From assembly GCA_963556255.1 (NCBI GenBank), contig OY744608.1:11869519-11933518 (forward strand): a DNA stretch of 64,000 nt, in the 5' to 3' direction. The translations under genes and the position numbers were made by a program. The stretch comes from Allolobophora icterica. Its lineage: Eukaryota > Annelida > Clitellata > Crassiclitellata > Lumbricidae. The notes under the pieces were generated by a model. The model did not search any database. It had not been told where the DNA came from and was given only the letters and a program-made list of their open reading frames with translations. Positions within the stretch are counted from its first letter, which is position 1. Every line of letters starts with the position of its first letter. This document shows positions 1 to 12,199 of this stretch, in pieces.

Positions 1-1340
1 GATTATATTATTCGGACGCCCCTTTCGTCCGTAAATATATTTGTACTAACCGGAAACTCGAACTCTGACTCTGTCGTAACCAAAATCACTCGCCTACCAC
101 ACTGAGTGCAGTATATTTGAATCGGTAACTGAGTCGCTAACCAACAACGCTGTTTAACAGTATTGCTATGTATGAAGAGTCGAACCAACTCTTCACGTAT
201 AAAGCAGCACACCGTGAGGCAGGCTCTATGCATCCCGAATTAGCGCGTCTGCTCGCTATGCGCTGGCTTCAGACCGTCGATCGGGCTTCCCTACCACGGT
301 CGTTGCCGGACAGTCGCCTATTGAAATTAAATAAAAATTAAATGATCGATACTGGGCCTTCGCATGAAAAATTAAGATAAACGATGCTGTTCCCTTCGCA
401 TGTAAACTTAAAGAAAACGATGCTATTCGCATAAAATAAATCCTCCCACTTACGCACTGTGGCCTTGACCGCCACATTACTGTTTTAATCAAGACAAAGT
501 TCGGTCACATCAACTTCCCAGATGGTAGGATCAGGGTACTGTGGAAACACTTCTGCGCGTAGAACTGCGTAGGCCTAGCGTAAAAGTCCGGATACGATCA
601 TCCGAATGTCCTTCGCGTTTGCTTTGCTAGTAAGGAATTTAGCTACGCATGGACTCGGGTCAAAATATCCAGTGCCCACTCTATTGAGTGATATCAATAA
701 CCGATCATTAAAGGTATCCAATAACATCAACAGTCGATTGCTGATTCTCAGATTGTTGTAGTGAGAGAGATCTCGTTCTACTGGTATAGAATGTGGAGCC
801 ACTGACATCATGACAGCCAATAGCTTACGTAGGCGGCCATTGGTTGCAGGAAAAACCTCGAGTGCCCACCGGTACCAGAGATATAGGTAGACTTGCGTAT
901 CACGTGTTAACTATTTAGGCCTATGTAATTATGGCGTGCATCGATCCGATTTTCAGATAATGTTTATTTCGTTGAATATTTCGAATTAGAAAGTTAATAA
1001 TTTAATATTGTGATATAACATTGAACGTGGAGTATTACCTGGGACAAATCACCCAAAGTACAGAGACAAATCCTAAAACTACTGGGACATTTACCCCGCT
1101 AGTTATACAGTTAAAATATGCCCTGCCTTATGTTAGGGCTTTTGGGTCAAAAGGTCACAGCACCTATTTGCATCCGTAAAGCACAAAGCGAAACTTTTAA
1201 TCCAGTAGGCCTATAGGTTCCCCGGATTTGTGGAAATCCAACAGAGTCATAATCAACATCGTGTGACTATGGGATGGCCTTTAGTCCAAGGTCATTTCAT
1301 AAATGCTTTCTCTCGTAGTACTATTATACTTATACTGATG
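1..1340. other. Stretch without a recognisable gene
   Basis: Only short open frames (under 85 codons) without family resemblance are visible on either strand, and no repeat shared with the rest of the window was noticed. Probably intergenic or intronic sequence. Confidence 0.5.
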
Positions 1341-1361
1341 ATATTGGTGTCACGTTGAGTT

Positions 1362-1655
1362 TTGGGAGGAAGGAGAGTTAAAACATATTCTAAACACCAT
1401 TTGGCAATTATTTCTTGCGAAACACGTGACCATTTATCAATGGCTCAACACCGTGCCTACGCATCTGTTGAGCCGTCCCTCTGGAATGACCCTCCTCCCA
1501 TGACTCGTTCTCAGATGCTAGCTGGGGGCATTTCTGCTACTTCTCGCTGTCTTAAAACTTTTCTTTTCTCACGGAGCTCCTCGCACTGGGAGCGCCTCTG
1601 ATTAGGTTGTACTGCGAGAGGCGCTATATAAATTCGTAAATACAATACAATACAA
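1362..1655 (+). mobile_element. 3' end of a CR1/L2-like LINE
   Basis: The plus-strand frame carries the SLWNDPP motif and a following K-T-F-L-F stretch that recur at the C-terminus of many CR1/L2/Jockey-type reverse transcriptases (compare AGPSLWNSLP at 14990). It ends with a short hairpin of the form GCGCCTCTGA...TGCGAGAGGCGC, then TATAAATT and a short array of ATACA units. The same tail occurs, in either orientation, near 15290, 9000, 47330 and 49290. Only a few hundred bases remain, so this is a 5'-truncated, inactive copy. Confidence 0.7.
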
Positions 1656-1659
1656 ATGC

Positions 1660-2990
1660 TATTTTAACTGTGACGTTAAAGTTTGATGTCATGTCACATG
1701 GCGTTACGCAACAGTACCTTTATGAAACCAAAACCGGTTTATAGGGAAAGCATATTTAGCAGACCCTACGGAATTTTTACTATTTCTTCCCGTTCAAAAT
1801 TATGCATGAAACCCCCCTCTGAAGGGGGTAAATTTACCCTCATTTTGTGCGGCAAGAGGGTTAAACATTAATCTGAAACGTTAACCTTCATAATTCTAAA
1901 ATCAGATTCTTAATTTACACTTCTTCCTGTAATTATCCTTTAATTATCGTAAGATTATTACCCGAAGATAATTGGTCTATTCGTCCTAGAGCTTTAGGCT
2001 GTGGTGTCAGTTTAGAATTACGATACAGGTTACAGTTTAGAATTACGATACAGGTTACAGTTTAGAATTACGATAGGGCCTACGGGTTTATATACGTAAC
2101 ACTTTAGGCCAATAAACACTGCAAATCATCATTCCACGCTTTTGAATACTTAAGAGTCAAAGCAGGATAGGCCTATAATTTATGGCGCTTACATGCTTTG
2201 ATTGTTTATCTTTTAGGATATCTTTTAGTGGTAGCAATAAGAAACGGCAAACAACTGCATCGTTCAGGTTAAATGCGTACAAGCAGCAAACTTTCTATTA
2301 ATATTTTTGAAACCTCAATATATATAAAAAAAATAACCGGATATTCTAATACCTGTGAATACATTTGTTAGTAATTAAATTTATTCACGTTTTGTAAAAG
2401 ATGACAACGCCGCTGTTGACTTGGGCGTAGTTGTGCACAATTGAGCGTGTTTTTACGTTGATTTGAGATGCTAACTTGTTTTTTAATTCCTCTTACGCTG
2501 TGGTTAATAACAGGCCTAATATAATTACATTGCAATTAAATATTAATGATACAATTTCGGGAGTAAATCCTTCAATTAGCGCTGTTGTCGTCTGCTTACC
2601 TTCGTCAACATAATAACACTGTATCAAACTGTGCAATATACGAACTCAGGAATGGAATTGTCACCGGTGGGTAAGTGGTCATCATCCTCAACAACTACCG
2701 TGCCACTAAACAAAAATCAAAGCGATGGGCAATCAAAAACCAAATAAAAGAACAGCATCATCTGAAGGATATTTCCCCCAACATGCAACACAAGACAACC
2801 AATCGAACAACCATATGCTGATCACACACTGAACAACCGCTACATGAAACTGATTTTCATGCCTGGCACACTTGGCCCTCTGCATATCGCATATGAAGCA
2901 GAATTTGCGAGTGGCTCTTCTAAAGTACTGTGAATTGTTTTGCTAACCGATGTAATAATAGTTCTCCTTTCCATGACTCTATATAAATGC
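1660..2990. other. Stretch without a recognisable gene
   Basis: AT-rich sequence with no long frame and no family resemblance. The only structure is the 25-bp tandem repeat at 2008-2075. Confidence 0.5.
2008..2075. repeat. 25-bp tandem repeat, 2.7 copies
   Basis: Two perfect 25-bp units beginning CAGTTTAGAATTACG, followed by an 18-bp partial unit. Confidence 0.9.
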
Positions 2991-3009
2991 TCAATTACAA
3001 TTTTTTATC

Positions 3010-3115
3010 AGGCGATGAGGCAGAGGGCTGGCCACCTGCCCTCATACGCCGAGGCTCAGAAAAATAATATGAGGTCGCTAACACTTCATACCCATGGCTG
3101 CAGCTAGAGGATAGC
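3010..3115 (+). repeat. Dispersed repeat ending in CATACCCATGGCTGC
   Basis: This segment (GGCCACCTGCCCTCATACG, then GAGGTCGCTAACACTTCAT, then CATACCCATGGCTG) recurs at 17895-18000, 35440-35550 and 53040-53155, where it lies in intron 1 of three inhibitor gene copies. The family is not recognised. The copy here sits outside the inhibitor array, so it is a true interspersed repeat. Confidence 0.7.
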
Positions 3116-4200
3116 TTAAGACACCACTCTTTGTTTCATTGAAGTATAGGCTTTAATAACTCAAAGAAAAACGTTCACATTTTACAAAATCAACAGTAGT
3201 TCATTAACTGCTCTTATCAGGGTAAGCAAATCTGAAACTTTAGTGCAAGACAGAAGAGCACAACTATTCAAAGGTTGTTATATGGAGTGCATTCAGCAGG
3301 TCTGAAACCACAATAGTCGAGTTACAGAACCAGCACGCTACTGAAAAGGCCACATGCCATACAACTCAACAATGCAATGTTCGAATTCTAGAAGTTGTAT
3401 CAAGTCGTTAAAACAAGGCTGTGTAAAATTTTCTAAACCTGAATTAAATCTGGGACTTCAACCATTGATGGCATTACATATCAGACACAGTTATAACAAA
3501 GCACATTGTAATTGTAATCAAGCATAAATTCTAAAAGTGCCACTCAACGATTCACAAGTGCTCTCGAACCAAGTCAGTGAAATATTATGAAAAGGTTTGG
3601 TTTGTACTTTGAAAATGACAAAAACAAAATATTCCAATGTGCACAGATCAAATGCTTCCAATGTAAACACAGTTAGGCTATAAGACCAGCCTTGGGTGAC
3701 CTGTGCCATATGTCACAAACTGTCAACCCTGGGACTTAAATGCAACCCTGGGACTTAAATGCTCCACGACTTCTCAAGTATACTATGCTAACCTCATCAA
3801 AAGCTGTGAGCAGCACGTAAACTGACTGATTGAAGTAGAGCACGTTTTGTTACTCATAAGTAGTACATCAAGTTGTAAAGTTTGCAAAATTGATTGCTTG
3901 ATTGAAGTATTTAGCAGTATGTACAAGTCATAAGCACTTTACAATCAGCAAGCCTCACTGAATGATTGCTTGATTGATCAAGCGATTGAATCCCTCATTG
4001 AACACTCAATTTTAGGTTAAGGCACAGTTTAGCTCGATTAATACAGACAGAATATAAAAACACAGGCAAACAAGTTTGAATCAATACAAAATAAACTTCA
4101 ACAGTCTGGAACCCATACTCCATGGGACCACAAACATAAACCTACATATCTGGAATCCAAAAACTCACGACTAATTGATAAACTAAAACATTTAAACCGT
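3116..4200. other. Stretch without a gene; possible 3' flank of the minus-strand zinc-finger gene
   Basis: No frame of interest. The minus-strand zinc-finger exon ends at 4476, so its 3' UTR would run into this region. No clear poly(A) signal was identified. Confidence 0.35.
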
Positions 4201-4227
4201 AAGCTTTGTACCCAACTGAAATCATAC

Positions 4228-4460
4228 TTCATTACCACCCCTCTCTCTCAACCTCTATCTCAATCGCTCTCTCTCAATCTCTCTCTGTCTGTCTCTCAAT
4301 CACTCTCTGTCTCTCTCTCTCATCCTCCATCTCTCTCTCTCTCGCTCTCTTCCTCGCTCTCTGTCTCTCTCTGTCTCTCTCTGTCTCTCTCTGTCTCTCT
4401 CCCTCTGTCTCTCTTTCTCAATCACTCTCTCAATTTCTCTTTCTCTCTTTCTCAATTTAT
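4228..4460. repeat. CT-rich microsatellite (CTCT/CTGT)
   Basis: About 230 bp of imperfect CT and CTGT units on the plus strand. The serine/leucine-rich frame across it (4206-4667) is a by-product of the repeat. Confidence 0.9.
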
Positions 4461-4475
4461 CCTACTCTTCGTTCA

Positions 4476-7400
4476 TCACTTTTTAGTTCCAGAATCGTGT
4501 TCTCTCTTGTTATGCCGAGAAAGCTGTTTATACCAGCGAAAAGATATTCCACAGATATGACATCGATCAACTTTCAAACACAAGTGCTTTCTCTTCACAT
4601 GGTTACGGAGGCAGGTCTTGTTGGCCAGTTTGGCTTGGCAAATGCTGCACAGGAAGCTGCCATTTGACTGGCGCGTCGACTTGTCAATGATATTCCGCAC
4701 CACCACCTGCAACTAGGAAAAGATGAACCTAGATCAACGACGGTACGGTGACGGTAAGGTGAAGGTACACATACAAAACCTCAGCATTCGAAAATGGAAA
4801 CCGTTTTTACCATCCCAACTTGCACTGGTGGTCGTAGACTGGAGCCCAAAAGGATGTAGGGCTGAGTTTGGACCAGATGACTTGGCATTTCATAAAAGTT
4901 CACTCATCCAAAAACTAACCAGTCTAATTGCTTAAGCAGTGGTTTTCAAACTTTTTGGATCAGGGACTCTTTTTTCTAGGCATAGCTTGTGGATCCAAGT
5001 GTTTAAAAGTCAAATTTATGATTTAAAATTTAATAAAAATAATAGGCAGACTAATTTCACAATACAAGTTTCCTTATGACGATGAGGACTAATATAAAAT
5101 AAAAAGTAACTCTGAATAAATTGCTATTAACTTCCTGCAATAATTATGGAACACAGTCATTTTTAAGAAATCGGTAACATTGGTTTTCCCAAAAAAGTAA
5201 TGCCAGTGGGAGCGATATGCTTCCTTTGCTTTACACAAACTTTCAATTCTTGGTGCTATTTTGGATAAGCACACATGCAAGGCACTTTCAACAAGTTTGG
5301 ATCTGTACTTGGTTTATATTAGTAACTAAGTGTTGAAAATGCTGCTTTATACAAATATGTTGTTGCAAAAGGTAACAAAATGTTGACTGCCATGTAGGAC
5401 AACAATGGATATTCAGAAGCCCTGAACTACAATTACAATGTGCAGAGAAGCCAACACATTTATACACTACATACAAGATTTGAAGGAAAGACACAAACGA
5501 AGACCAAGACTATGCTGGATAGACAGAATGAACGAGAAGATAAGAAGACCTGGACTAACATTGATAAATGGACTAATATAACATTGACAAAAGACCGTGA
5601 AAGATGGAGATCATGTATTCGTTCCCATCGTCGCCAAGTGTAAATGAATATTTTCGGAACGCTCTCACGGACCCTGCCACATACTTCGCAGACCTCTACC
5701 GGTCCGTGGACCAGTTTGAACGGCCTTGCCTTAATGTTACCTTGCATATAAACATACAGAGACCTCTAATATGCTTACCTGTGGATCACACATACTCTGG
5801 CCAACTGACCAGTCTTGAGCTGCTAAGGAAGGTCCAAACGCTTGGCAACCGAGACCAGCATCACTCACTAACGAAATCGAAGAGGAGTTGTGTGACGCTG
5901 CTGCTGTGCCAACGTTTCGTCCATCTTTCTGTTTTCTATTCCACCCGCCAGTGCTGCCATCTGCAGTCGCATAAGTGCACTCGTTGGAGAATAAACTGGA
6001 ACTTGGAGCAGCTCTTCCAGTTCTCTGTCTATCCGTCTTGTAACAGAGCCCTCCACTTCCATTCCATTTCCCCTTCACTGCCTCCTCTTCTCCACCGTCC
6101 ACAGCTTCATCCACAAAAATTGCTGAAACAGAACCTGCCTGGGGGTCACATTCCTTTCCACTGTACCCATAATCTGATGCATTTGCTGTTGAAATCATCT
6201 CAACATCATCCTCCATCTCTATATCGACAGCTTCCAGTTTAACACATGCAGGAATGTCACTTTCTTTGGTGGAAGGAATTTTCTTGCTCTGAATTCTGTT
6301 CACAGTGGCTTCTGCAGTTGTATCCACTGACTGATCAGTTTGCTTTTCCAGTTTCTTACGTGCAGCTGTATTGCGAGATTTGTTAACTGTTTTTAATGCA
6401 GTCTCTTCCTCTTCTTCCTCTGTCTCTATGGCAACTGTCTCAAAGCAGTTGTCACGCAAAACAGATATGTCACTTTCTCGGGTGGAAGGAATTTTCTTGC
6501 TCTGAATTCTGTTCACAGTGACTTCTGCAGTTGTATCCAATGACTGATCAGTTTGCTTTTCTAGTTTCTTACGAACAGCTGTATTGCAAGATTTGTTAAC
6601 TGTTTTTATTGCAGTCTCTTCCTCTTCTTCCCCGGTCTCTATGGCAACTGTCTCAAAGCAGTTGTCAGGCAAAACTGTCTCATCGGCACAAATCATCTCA
6701 ACATCATCCTCCATCTCTATATCGACAGCTTCCAGTTTAACACATGCAGGAATGTCACTTTGTTTGGTGGAAGGAATTTTCTTGCTCTGAATTCTGTTCA
6801 CAGTGACTTCTGCAGTTGTATCCACTGACTGATCAGTTTGCTTTTCCAGTTTCTTACGTGCAGCTGTATTGCGAGATTTGTTAACTGTTTTTAATGCAGT
6901 CTCTTCCTCTTCTTCCTCGGTCTCTGTGGCAACTGTCTCAAAGCAGTTGTCACGCAAAACAGATATGTCACTTTCTCGGGTGGAAGGAATTTTCTTGCTC
7001 TGAATTCTGTTCACAGTGACTTCTGCAGTTGTATCCACTGACTGATCAGTTTGCTTTTCCAGTTTCTTACGTGCAGCTGTATTGCGAGATTTGTTAACTG
7101 TTTTTAATGCAGTCTCTTCCTCTTCTTCCTCGGTCTCTGTGGCAACTGTCTCAAAGCAGTTGTCACGCAAAACAGATATGTCACTTTCTCGGGTGGAAGG
7201 AATTTTCTTGCTCTGAATTCTGTTCACAGTGACTTCTGCAGTTGTATCCACTGACTGATCAGTTTGCTTTTCCAGTTTCTTACGTGCAGCTGTATTGCGA
7301 GATTTGTTAACTGTTTTTAATGCAGTCTCTTCCTCTTCTTCCTCGGTCTCTGTGGCAACTGTCTCAAAGCAGTTGTCACGCAAAACAGATATGTCACTTT

Positions 7401-7878
7401 CTCGGGTGGAAGGAATTTTCTTGCTCTGAATTCTGTTCACAGTGACTTCTGCAGTTGTATCCAATGACTGATCAGTTTGCTTTTCTAGTTTCTTACGAAC
7501 AGCTGTATTGCAAGATTTGTTAACTGTTTTTATTGCAGTCTCTTCCTCTTCTTCCCCGGTCTCTATGGCAACTGTCTCAAAGCAGTTGTCAGGCAAAACT
7601 GTCTCATCGGCACAAATCTCCTGCTTGAAGCTTACCAGCAGCACTTCATCATCCTTGAGTGTAATTCCGATCAGAGCCTCGATACAGAATGTGGCTTTCA
7701 GAGGCAGTACTGACTTGCACAGATGAGGAATGGTATCTGCAAGAAGCCGATGAAGTCGTTGCTTTTCCTCCTTCAGTACCATCGCTTCTTCCTCTACAAT
7801 ACCCAGCATAAGACCCTTTTGAGCCATCCACTCAAATGCACAAGGGCAGCACTTGGTTAGGCCAACTACTTTGTTCAT
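4476..7878 (-). CDS. Acidic tandem-repeat protein with C-terminal C2H2 zinc fingers
   Basis: Two-exon model. The large exon runs from an in-frame ATG at 7878 to 5779, where it ends CAG and is followed by a consensus donor GTAAGC, in phase 0. The last exon is 4706-4476, preceded by a strong acceptor (CTAGTTGCAG) and also phase 0; the joined product would be about 776 aa. The N-terminal ~90 residues are not recognised. Six acidic repeats follow, each with DNCFETVA, a run of Glu, KTVNKS and KKLEKQTDQS. The last exon has two C2H2 fingers, C-SI-C-x12-H-x4-H and C-HI-C-x12-H-x4-H, implying nucleic-acid binding. An acceptor-like TTTTAG lies just upstream of the ATG, so further 5' exons are possible, and exons may be missing in the 1.07-kb intron. 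The joining of the two exons is an inference. Confidence 0.6.
6240..7615 (-). repeat. 213-bp coding tandem repeats (71 aa) with a higher-order duplication
   Basis: The landmark AGATATG of neighbouring units lies at 6961, 7174 and 7387, giving an exact 213-bp period (71 codons) with almost no divergence between these units. A longer block containing the GACKLEAVDIEMED-type linker (SDIPACVKLEAVDIE) is itself duplicated near 6200 and 6700. The frame is kept throughout, so the repeats expanded as coding sequence and very recently, or are being homogenised. Confidence 0.9.
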
Positions 7879-7935
7879 GCGAAACTCAAGACTGATAACT
7901 AAAATGGTGAAGCACAGAGGGTTACATTTTATCAA

Positions 7936-8530
7936 CAGTCTGAAAATTGCTGATTCAGTTGTTTTCTAACTCGCCCTATATAATCGAGTAGCATGGTATG
8001 CATATTTATACATTAAAAATAGTTTAAACGAATTCAAACATGTTCTGGTTGCACAATTGCATGTGCACACGAAGTAAGTTCATAGAACGCTTTAAGTTGC
8101 ACCATGAGGTGCAGCTTTAGAAACTTTATAATTAATCTAAGCATACAGATAAATTCAAGGAATATTTGGAAACAACTTCGAAACACTTTACAATAAAATG
8201 CCACAAATTTTTAATATATCTGTATATATAATGTCACAAGCTCAACAAATACTTCCGATTAATTGGAACCAGAATCGGCAAAAAGATGTGTTAACTATCC
8301 GGAATCGGTAATCAACGGGAACATTAAGGATTCCAGCATAGGCAGGTAGTGCATGCATGATTCTTGAAATAACTATCGCTTGAAAAATTATGTCCAGGTT
8401 TGAGATAATGTAGGTCCTGCTGTCTTAACTGGTCGAGTTCTAGAAAGTATCGCTGGTTTATTATACTAAGACACTATCGATGGTTTATTAGACTAAGAAA
8501 ATATCGTTGGTCTAATAGACTACGAAAGTA
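7936..8530. other. Upstream flank of the minus-strand gene, no gene seen
   Basis: AT-rich. Contains three or four imperfect ~32-bp repeats around 8450-8560 (GGTTTATTAGACTAAGA and variants). Otherwise nothing recognised; the promoter or first exon of the zinc-finger gene may lie here or beyond. Confidence 0.4.
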
Positions 8531-8541
8531 TCGTTGGTTTA

Positions 8542-8754
8542 TTAGACTAAGACACTATCCAGCTGCTCAATATCGGGTAAAGGCAGACAATGGTCTAAAG
8601 GATATTCGATAAAAATTACCTCCTTGGTTCTGGAGGCATTTCTGTTTAGATTATTTAGTGTGGCCCACAGCTTAACATTTTGAAATTCTGCATTGAGCCC
8701 AATCCTTGCAGTTTCAGGATTCAGTAAACTTAAGTCATCAGCATATTTACACAC
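8542..8754 (-). mobile_element. LINE reverse-transcriptase fragment (YADD box)
   Basis: The minus-strand frame begins KYADDLSLLNP, the catalytic YADD box of a reverse transcriptase, and continues to NASRTKEVIF, which matches the conserved N-x-x-KTKE-hydrophobic segment after it in LINE enzymes. Only ~70 codons remain. The fragment abuts, head to head, another RT fragment on the opposite strand. Confidence 0.75.
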
Positions 8755-8837
8755 CTGTGGTTGTCCTCACATAAACTGAACAGCTAAGTGGATCCAGGTA
8801 TGGGTGTAGAATTGGGGAGACATACTTGAGGTGAGTA

Positions 8838-9540
8838 ATGTATGCCGATGACCTTATTTTAATATCGGCATCCCTGTTTGATCTCCAAGCTATGGTTGAT
8901 ATTTGCTCTATTGAGCTAGAAAGTATTGATATGAATATGAAGCTAAATGTAGCCAAATCTCAAGTGATAAGGGTTGGATCACAGTTATTTATTTATTTCG
9001 GATATTTCTATAGCGCCTCTCGAAGTCAACTACTACTCAGAGGCGCTCCCGACTACAGCATTTGATACTGTGCCGGAGTTTTCACGCCGAAGCGCCACGA
9101 GCAATTGCGAGTGAAGGACTTGCCCAAGGTCCGTACGCAGCGGCTAGAGTGGGATTCGAACCTGCAACCCTCCGGTCACAAGGCGCCGAACTTACCACCG
9201 TATACTCGCCTCACAAAATATTTATATTTATTTATATTAAATACTGTAGCGCATGCTCACAAAATACTGTGTAAGGACATTAGGGTCACGGAGTAGAGAT
9301 CAGAACTTTACGTGGACATTGGACAAGCTAAAATATCTGGGGTGTTTTCTGGTTGCAGCCAAGTCATTGAAAATTAGTATGCATGAAATGCGCGTTAAGT
9401 TTTACGGGTCATTTAATTCTTTATATAGCAAATGCTACACATTTAGTAAACCTGCTTTGTTACATCTGGTTAGTGCCCTCTGCAAACCGTTTCTCCCCTC
9501 TGGAATGGAAGCGGTCATGCGTATACCAACAGTGAGCTGA
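8838..9540 (+). mobile_element. LINE reverse-transcriptase fragment split by a SINE
   Basis: 8838-8979 reads YADDLILISASLFDLQ, then NVAKSQVIRVG, a YADD box and the KS/TK box of a different LINE family from the one at 8542. The frame resumes at 9300-9540 with LDKLKYLGC and a thumb-like continuation (SFNSLYSK, ALLHLVSALCKP). The 8980-9290 interval is SINE and simple sequence inserted in the RT. No complete ORF remains. Confidence 0.75.
8985..9205 (-). mobile_element. tRNA-derived SINE, minus strand
   Basis: Read on the minus strand, GGTGGTAAGTTCGG...GGTTCGAATCCCAC resembles a tRNA A box and a good B box (GGTTCGAATCC). The 3' end has the inverted GCGCCTCT...AGAGGCGC hairpin found in the LINE tails of this window, then A/T-rich sequence. 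It lies inside the RT fragment at 8838-9540. Confidence 0.6.
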
Positions 9541-10319
9541 ACATAAGAGTCTTACAGCTCTTCAATATGTAAAATTTTCAAAATATGTCATAGCACTGTT
9601 GTATAGCTTCTGCACTTCATGCATGAAATAGTACTAAAGACTGTTGGTTATCTAGAAGACTGCGATTTATCCAGATGTGCCTTGAACATGACAACGATGT
9701 TGTCAGATTTGCGTTTTCTCTCAAACACCATAAGTGATTGAGTTTTTGTTTGTTTTGTTTTTCATGTTCTTCTTGTTTTGTGCTACCAATGTTTTGGTGA
9801 ATTAAAGATTGATATATAGAGTGAAGACAGCTGCGGTGAATATAATACACAGAAATGGCCTCAGCCCAGATTCTTGTACAATACTTTTGGTAATTTGTAA
9901 CCAGTTGGAGTTTTCCGCCATTTTTTACAACCTGCGTTCGACAGCGGAAGGAGAACCGAGCTTCTAAAGTCGACTTAAGTATTTACACTACTCAAGGGGT
10001 CAACGTTGAATAATAAGATTCAACAGAAAAACCAACAAACCTTTATGAAAGCGAGTTTTCACGAAAACTTATAACTGCATGTCCAAACCAGAACGGAACC
10101 AATACAATGGCGCTTATTTAGTAGCCTACTTGTCGTAGACGCTCGAACGGGAAACGTCAAATAAAAACAAAGTAAGGCAGTTGGAGAATGAAAACGAATT
10201 AGTAAAGTAGTAAGTAAACAGTTTTCATTATTTGGGAAAAGAAGTGTTGTGCCTAAACTGACACGAAGTTGTTGTCTCCATCCGGGCAGGAGTCAAACAC
10301 TTGTAAATCGGACTTCTGC
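9541..10319. other. Stretch without a recognisable gene
   Basis: No frame with family resemblance and no clear repeat. Upstream of the first relic of the inhibitor array. Confidence 0.4.
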
Positions 10320-10532
10320 CTTAAGTTCGCCTGATAGGCTTATCGTTTTCAGTTTTGGCTTATATCCTTCGAGACTGTATTGACTGAATCTAAATGTCTC
10401 ATTGGCTTTCATGTCCAACTGAAGTTATCACGAACTAGGCTTAAATTTGACAATTTTAAGTAATATAAATTTTAAATGAATAACAAGTATTTGATTATAT
10501 TTATTTCATTTAATATTTAATGTAGCAAATTA
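10320..10532 (+). pseudogene. Relic of inhibitor-gene intron 2 (copy 0)
   Basis: TTCGCCTGATAGGCT, TCTCATTGGCTTTCATGTC and CACGAACTAGGCTTAAATTT match, in the same order, the sequence just after exon 2 in copies 1 (18870-19600) and 3 (54020-54370). Exon 2 itself is not recognisable upstream. This shows that copy 0 once had its 5' half, now lost and overrun by LINE and hAT sequence. Confidence 0.65.
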
Positions 10533-10980
10533 ATGAATAAAAGTGTACTTGATTTTCATGCCCACAACTCTACATTAATTAAGAGCAGTAGCGAACTCCT
10601 CACAATCCAGCCACCCCGCTCTACCCGTTCATCCTCTTACCTTACTCTCTCCCGTCCCCCAGTCGCTACTCGCTTCAAATTCTCCAACCGATCCATATCC
10701 CACACTGCACCTCAACTCTGGAACGGACTTCACCCGAATTCCGCATATTCTCAGTTCCTCTACAATACCGCCACTCATGCACTCACCATCATCTACCTCA
10801 GGCTCCTCCAGAGCTGTAGTCGAGGGTATACGCGGGTATACAGCGTATACGCGGGTATTCAGCGTATACTTGCCTCTAGAGACCGTATACTCGCCTCACA
10901 AAATATTTATATTTATTTATATTAAATACTGTAGCGCATGCTCACAAAATACTGTAGCGTATACTCACCTCTAATTTGTT
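10533..10980 (+). mobile_element. C-terminal end and tail of a LINE
   Basis: The frame reads RPPVATRFKFSNRSISHTAP then QLWNGLHP, which fits the C-terminus of CR1/L2/Jockey-like reverse transcriptases. After it come imperfect GGGTATACAGCG units and a segment (CTCGCCTCACAAAATATTT) also present at 9202-9275. Inserted into the copy 0 intron relic. Confidence 0.65.
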
Positions 10981-11185
10981 TCGGAAAACTGACCGGTAAG
11001 GCTTTCGTCTTCAACGAAACCCGCCGTAACAGCTGCTCTGCCTCTCTTTGGTCTCTCTGGCAACCGGAGTAGGACCACCAATGGACATCGATCTCTGGAC
11101 AATTCCTCGGATACGACGCAGCGCTCGTGAATAAGCTGGTGCTCGCGCGAAGCTTTAAAGTGGCGCTTCGAAAATTGGAGATTAC

Positions 11186-11830
11186 CAGTCTTGTTGTCCT
11201 CGAGACCAAGGAGATCTTCGTCTCGAGTGCACTGGAGTTCGTTTTTAAAAGTCTTGGTCTTGGTCTTGGTCTTGAGACCAAAAGTCTTGGTCTTGGTCTT
11301 GGTCTTGAGGTTCAAAGTCTTGGTCTTGGTCTTGAAGTTCAAAGTCTTGGTCTTGGTCTCGCAAGACCAAGACCGGCTGTCAATATGAACAGTCATTTAA
11401 CAAAATTCAAAGAATTCTGTATCAAGCCTGCTTGCATCATGCAACCAATATCTATGGATGGACACAAGTCTTGTTGGTCAGGAAAACCCATTGGCAGCAG
11501 AAACAGTTATTCTGTATCAGACGGTATGATAAACTATGGGAAGATTTCAAAAGGTCTCACTATCTGTACATTTAAATCCAGTGCTTGAAAGGCTATTGTG
11601 TGTGTCAGCGACTTCAGCACCTGTAGAACGTAATTTTTTTCACATGGCGGAATTTTTACGAGCCCCACCAGGCACGTCTTGGTCAGAAAATTCTGAGCGA
11701 ATTGGTTTTTATGAAATACAAAAGGCATTTGGAATAATATTTTGCATGAAAGACTTTTGATTACGAATTCGGAATTCTCTGCAGTCTGCATTTAAAGTTA
11801 ATTTGCTTGAATAAAATAAAAGACTCATGT
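11186..11830 (+). mobile_element. hAT transposon relic with GGTCTT subterminal array
   Basis: Begins CAGTCTTGTTGTCCTCGAG, like the ends at 44828 and 63256, followed by a ~27-bp minisatellite of GTCTTG/GGTCTT units (11240-11375). 11580-11760 encodes the hAT C-terminal dimerisation motif (ATSAPVERNFFH, then FLRAPP), with frame changes. The 3' terminal repeat seen in the 44828 element is missing, so the copy is truncated. Confidence 0.75.
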
Positions 11831-12199
11831 TTTCATTAGGCCTAATATACGTCGAGAACCAGTCTTCTGTATACATACATGAAGTAGAAAACAAACGGTT
11901 AACAGTGCCAAAGACGTATAGGGCAATCCAACTCAGTCCATTGTAATTCTAATCGTAAACTCCAATTTCTAAAGCGCTACTCTAAAGCTAAGTGCAGGGC
12001 ACCAGCTTATTTACGAGCAATAACTAGGTAAGACGAGGTGAGACAAGGTTAGGGAGGTGAGGTTGTGAGGGTGAACTGAGGTGAAGTACACATCAAAAGC
12101 TCTCTAGCAGCCACGCAAAATAGTTGACCCCTGGATATCACAGTACAAACCCATGAACTGCTGACAGTCACAAAGTCTATTCTTATTTCCATGTTGTAG

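Noticed and set aside
5460..5747. Minus-strand frame with CEVCGRV as a further zinc-finger exon
   Set aside because: Only the Cys pair fits; the His spacing does not match C2H2, and no convincing acceptor was seen.
5604..6242. 212-codon plus-strand frame opposite the repeat-protein exon
   Set aside because: No family resemblance, and it lies antisense to the better supported minus-strand exon and its donor site.
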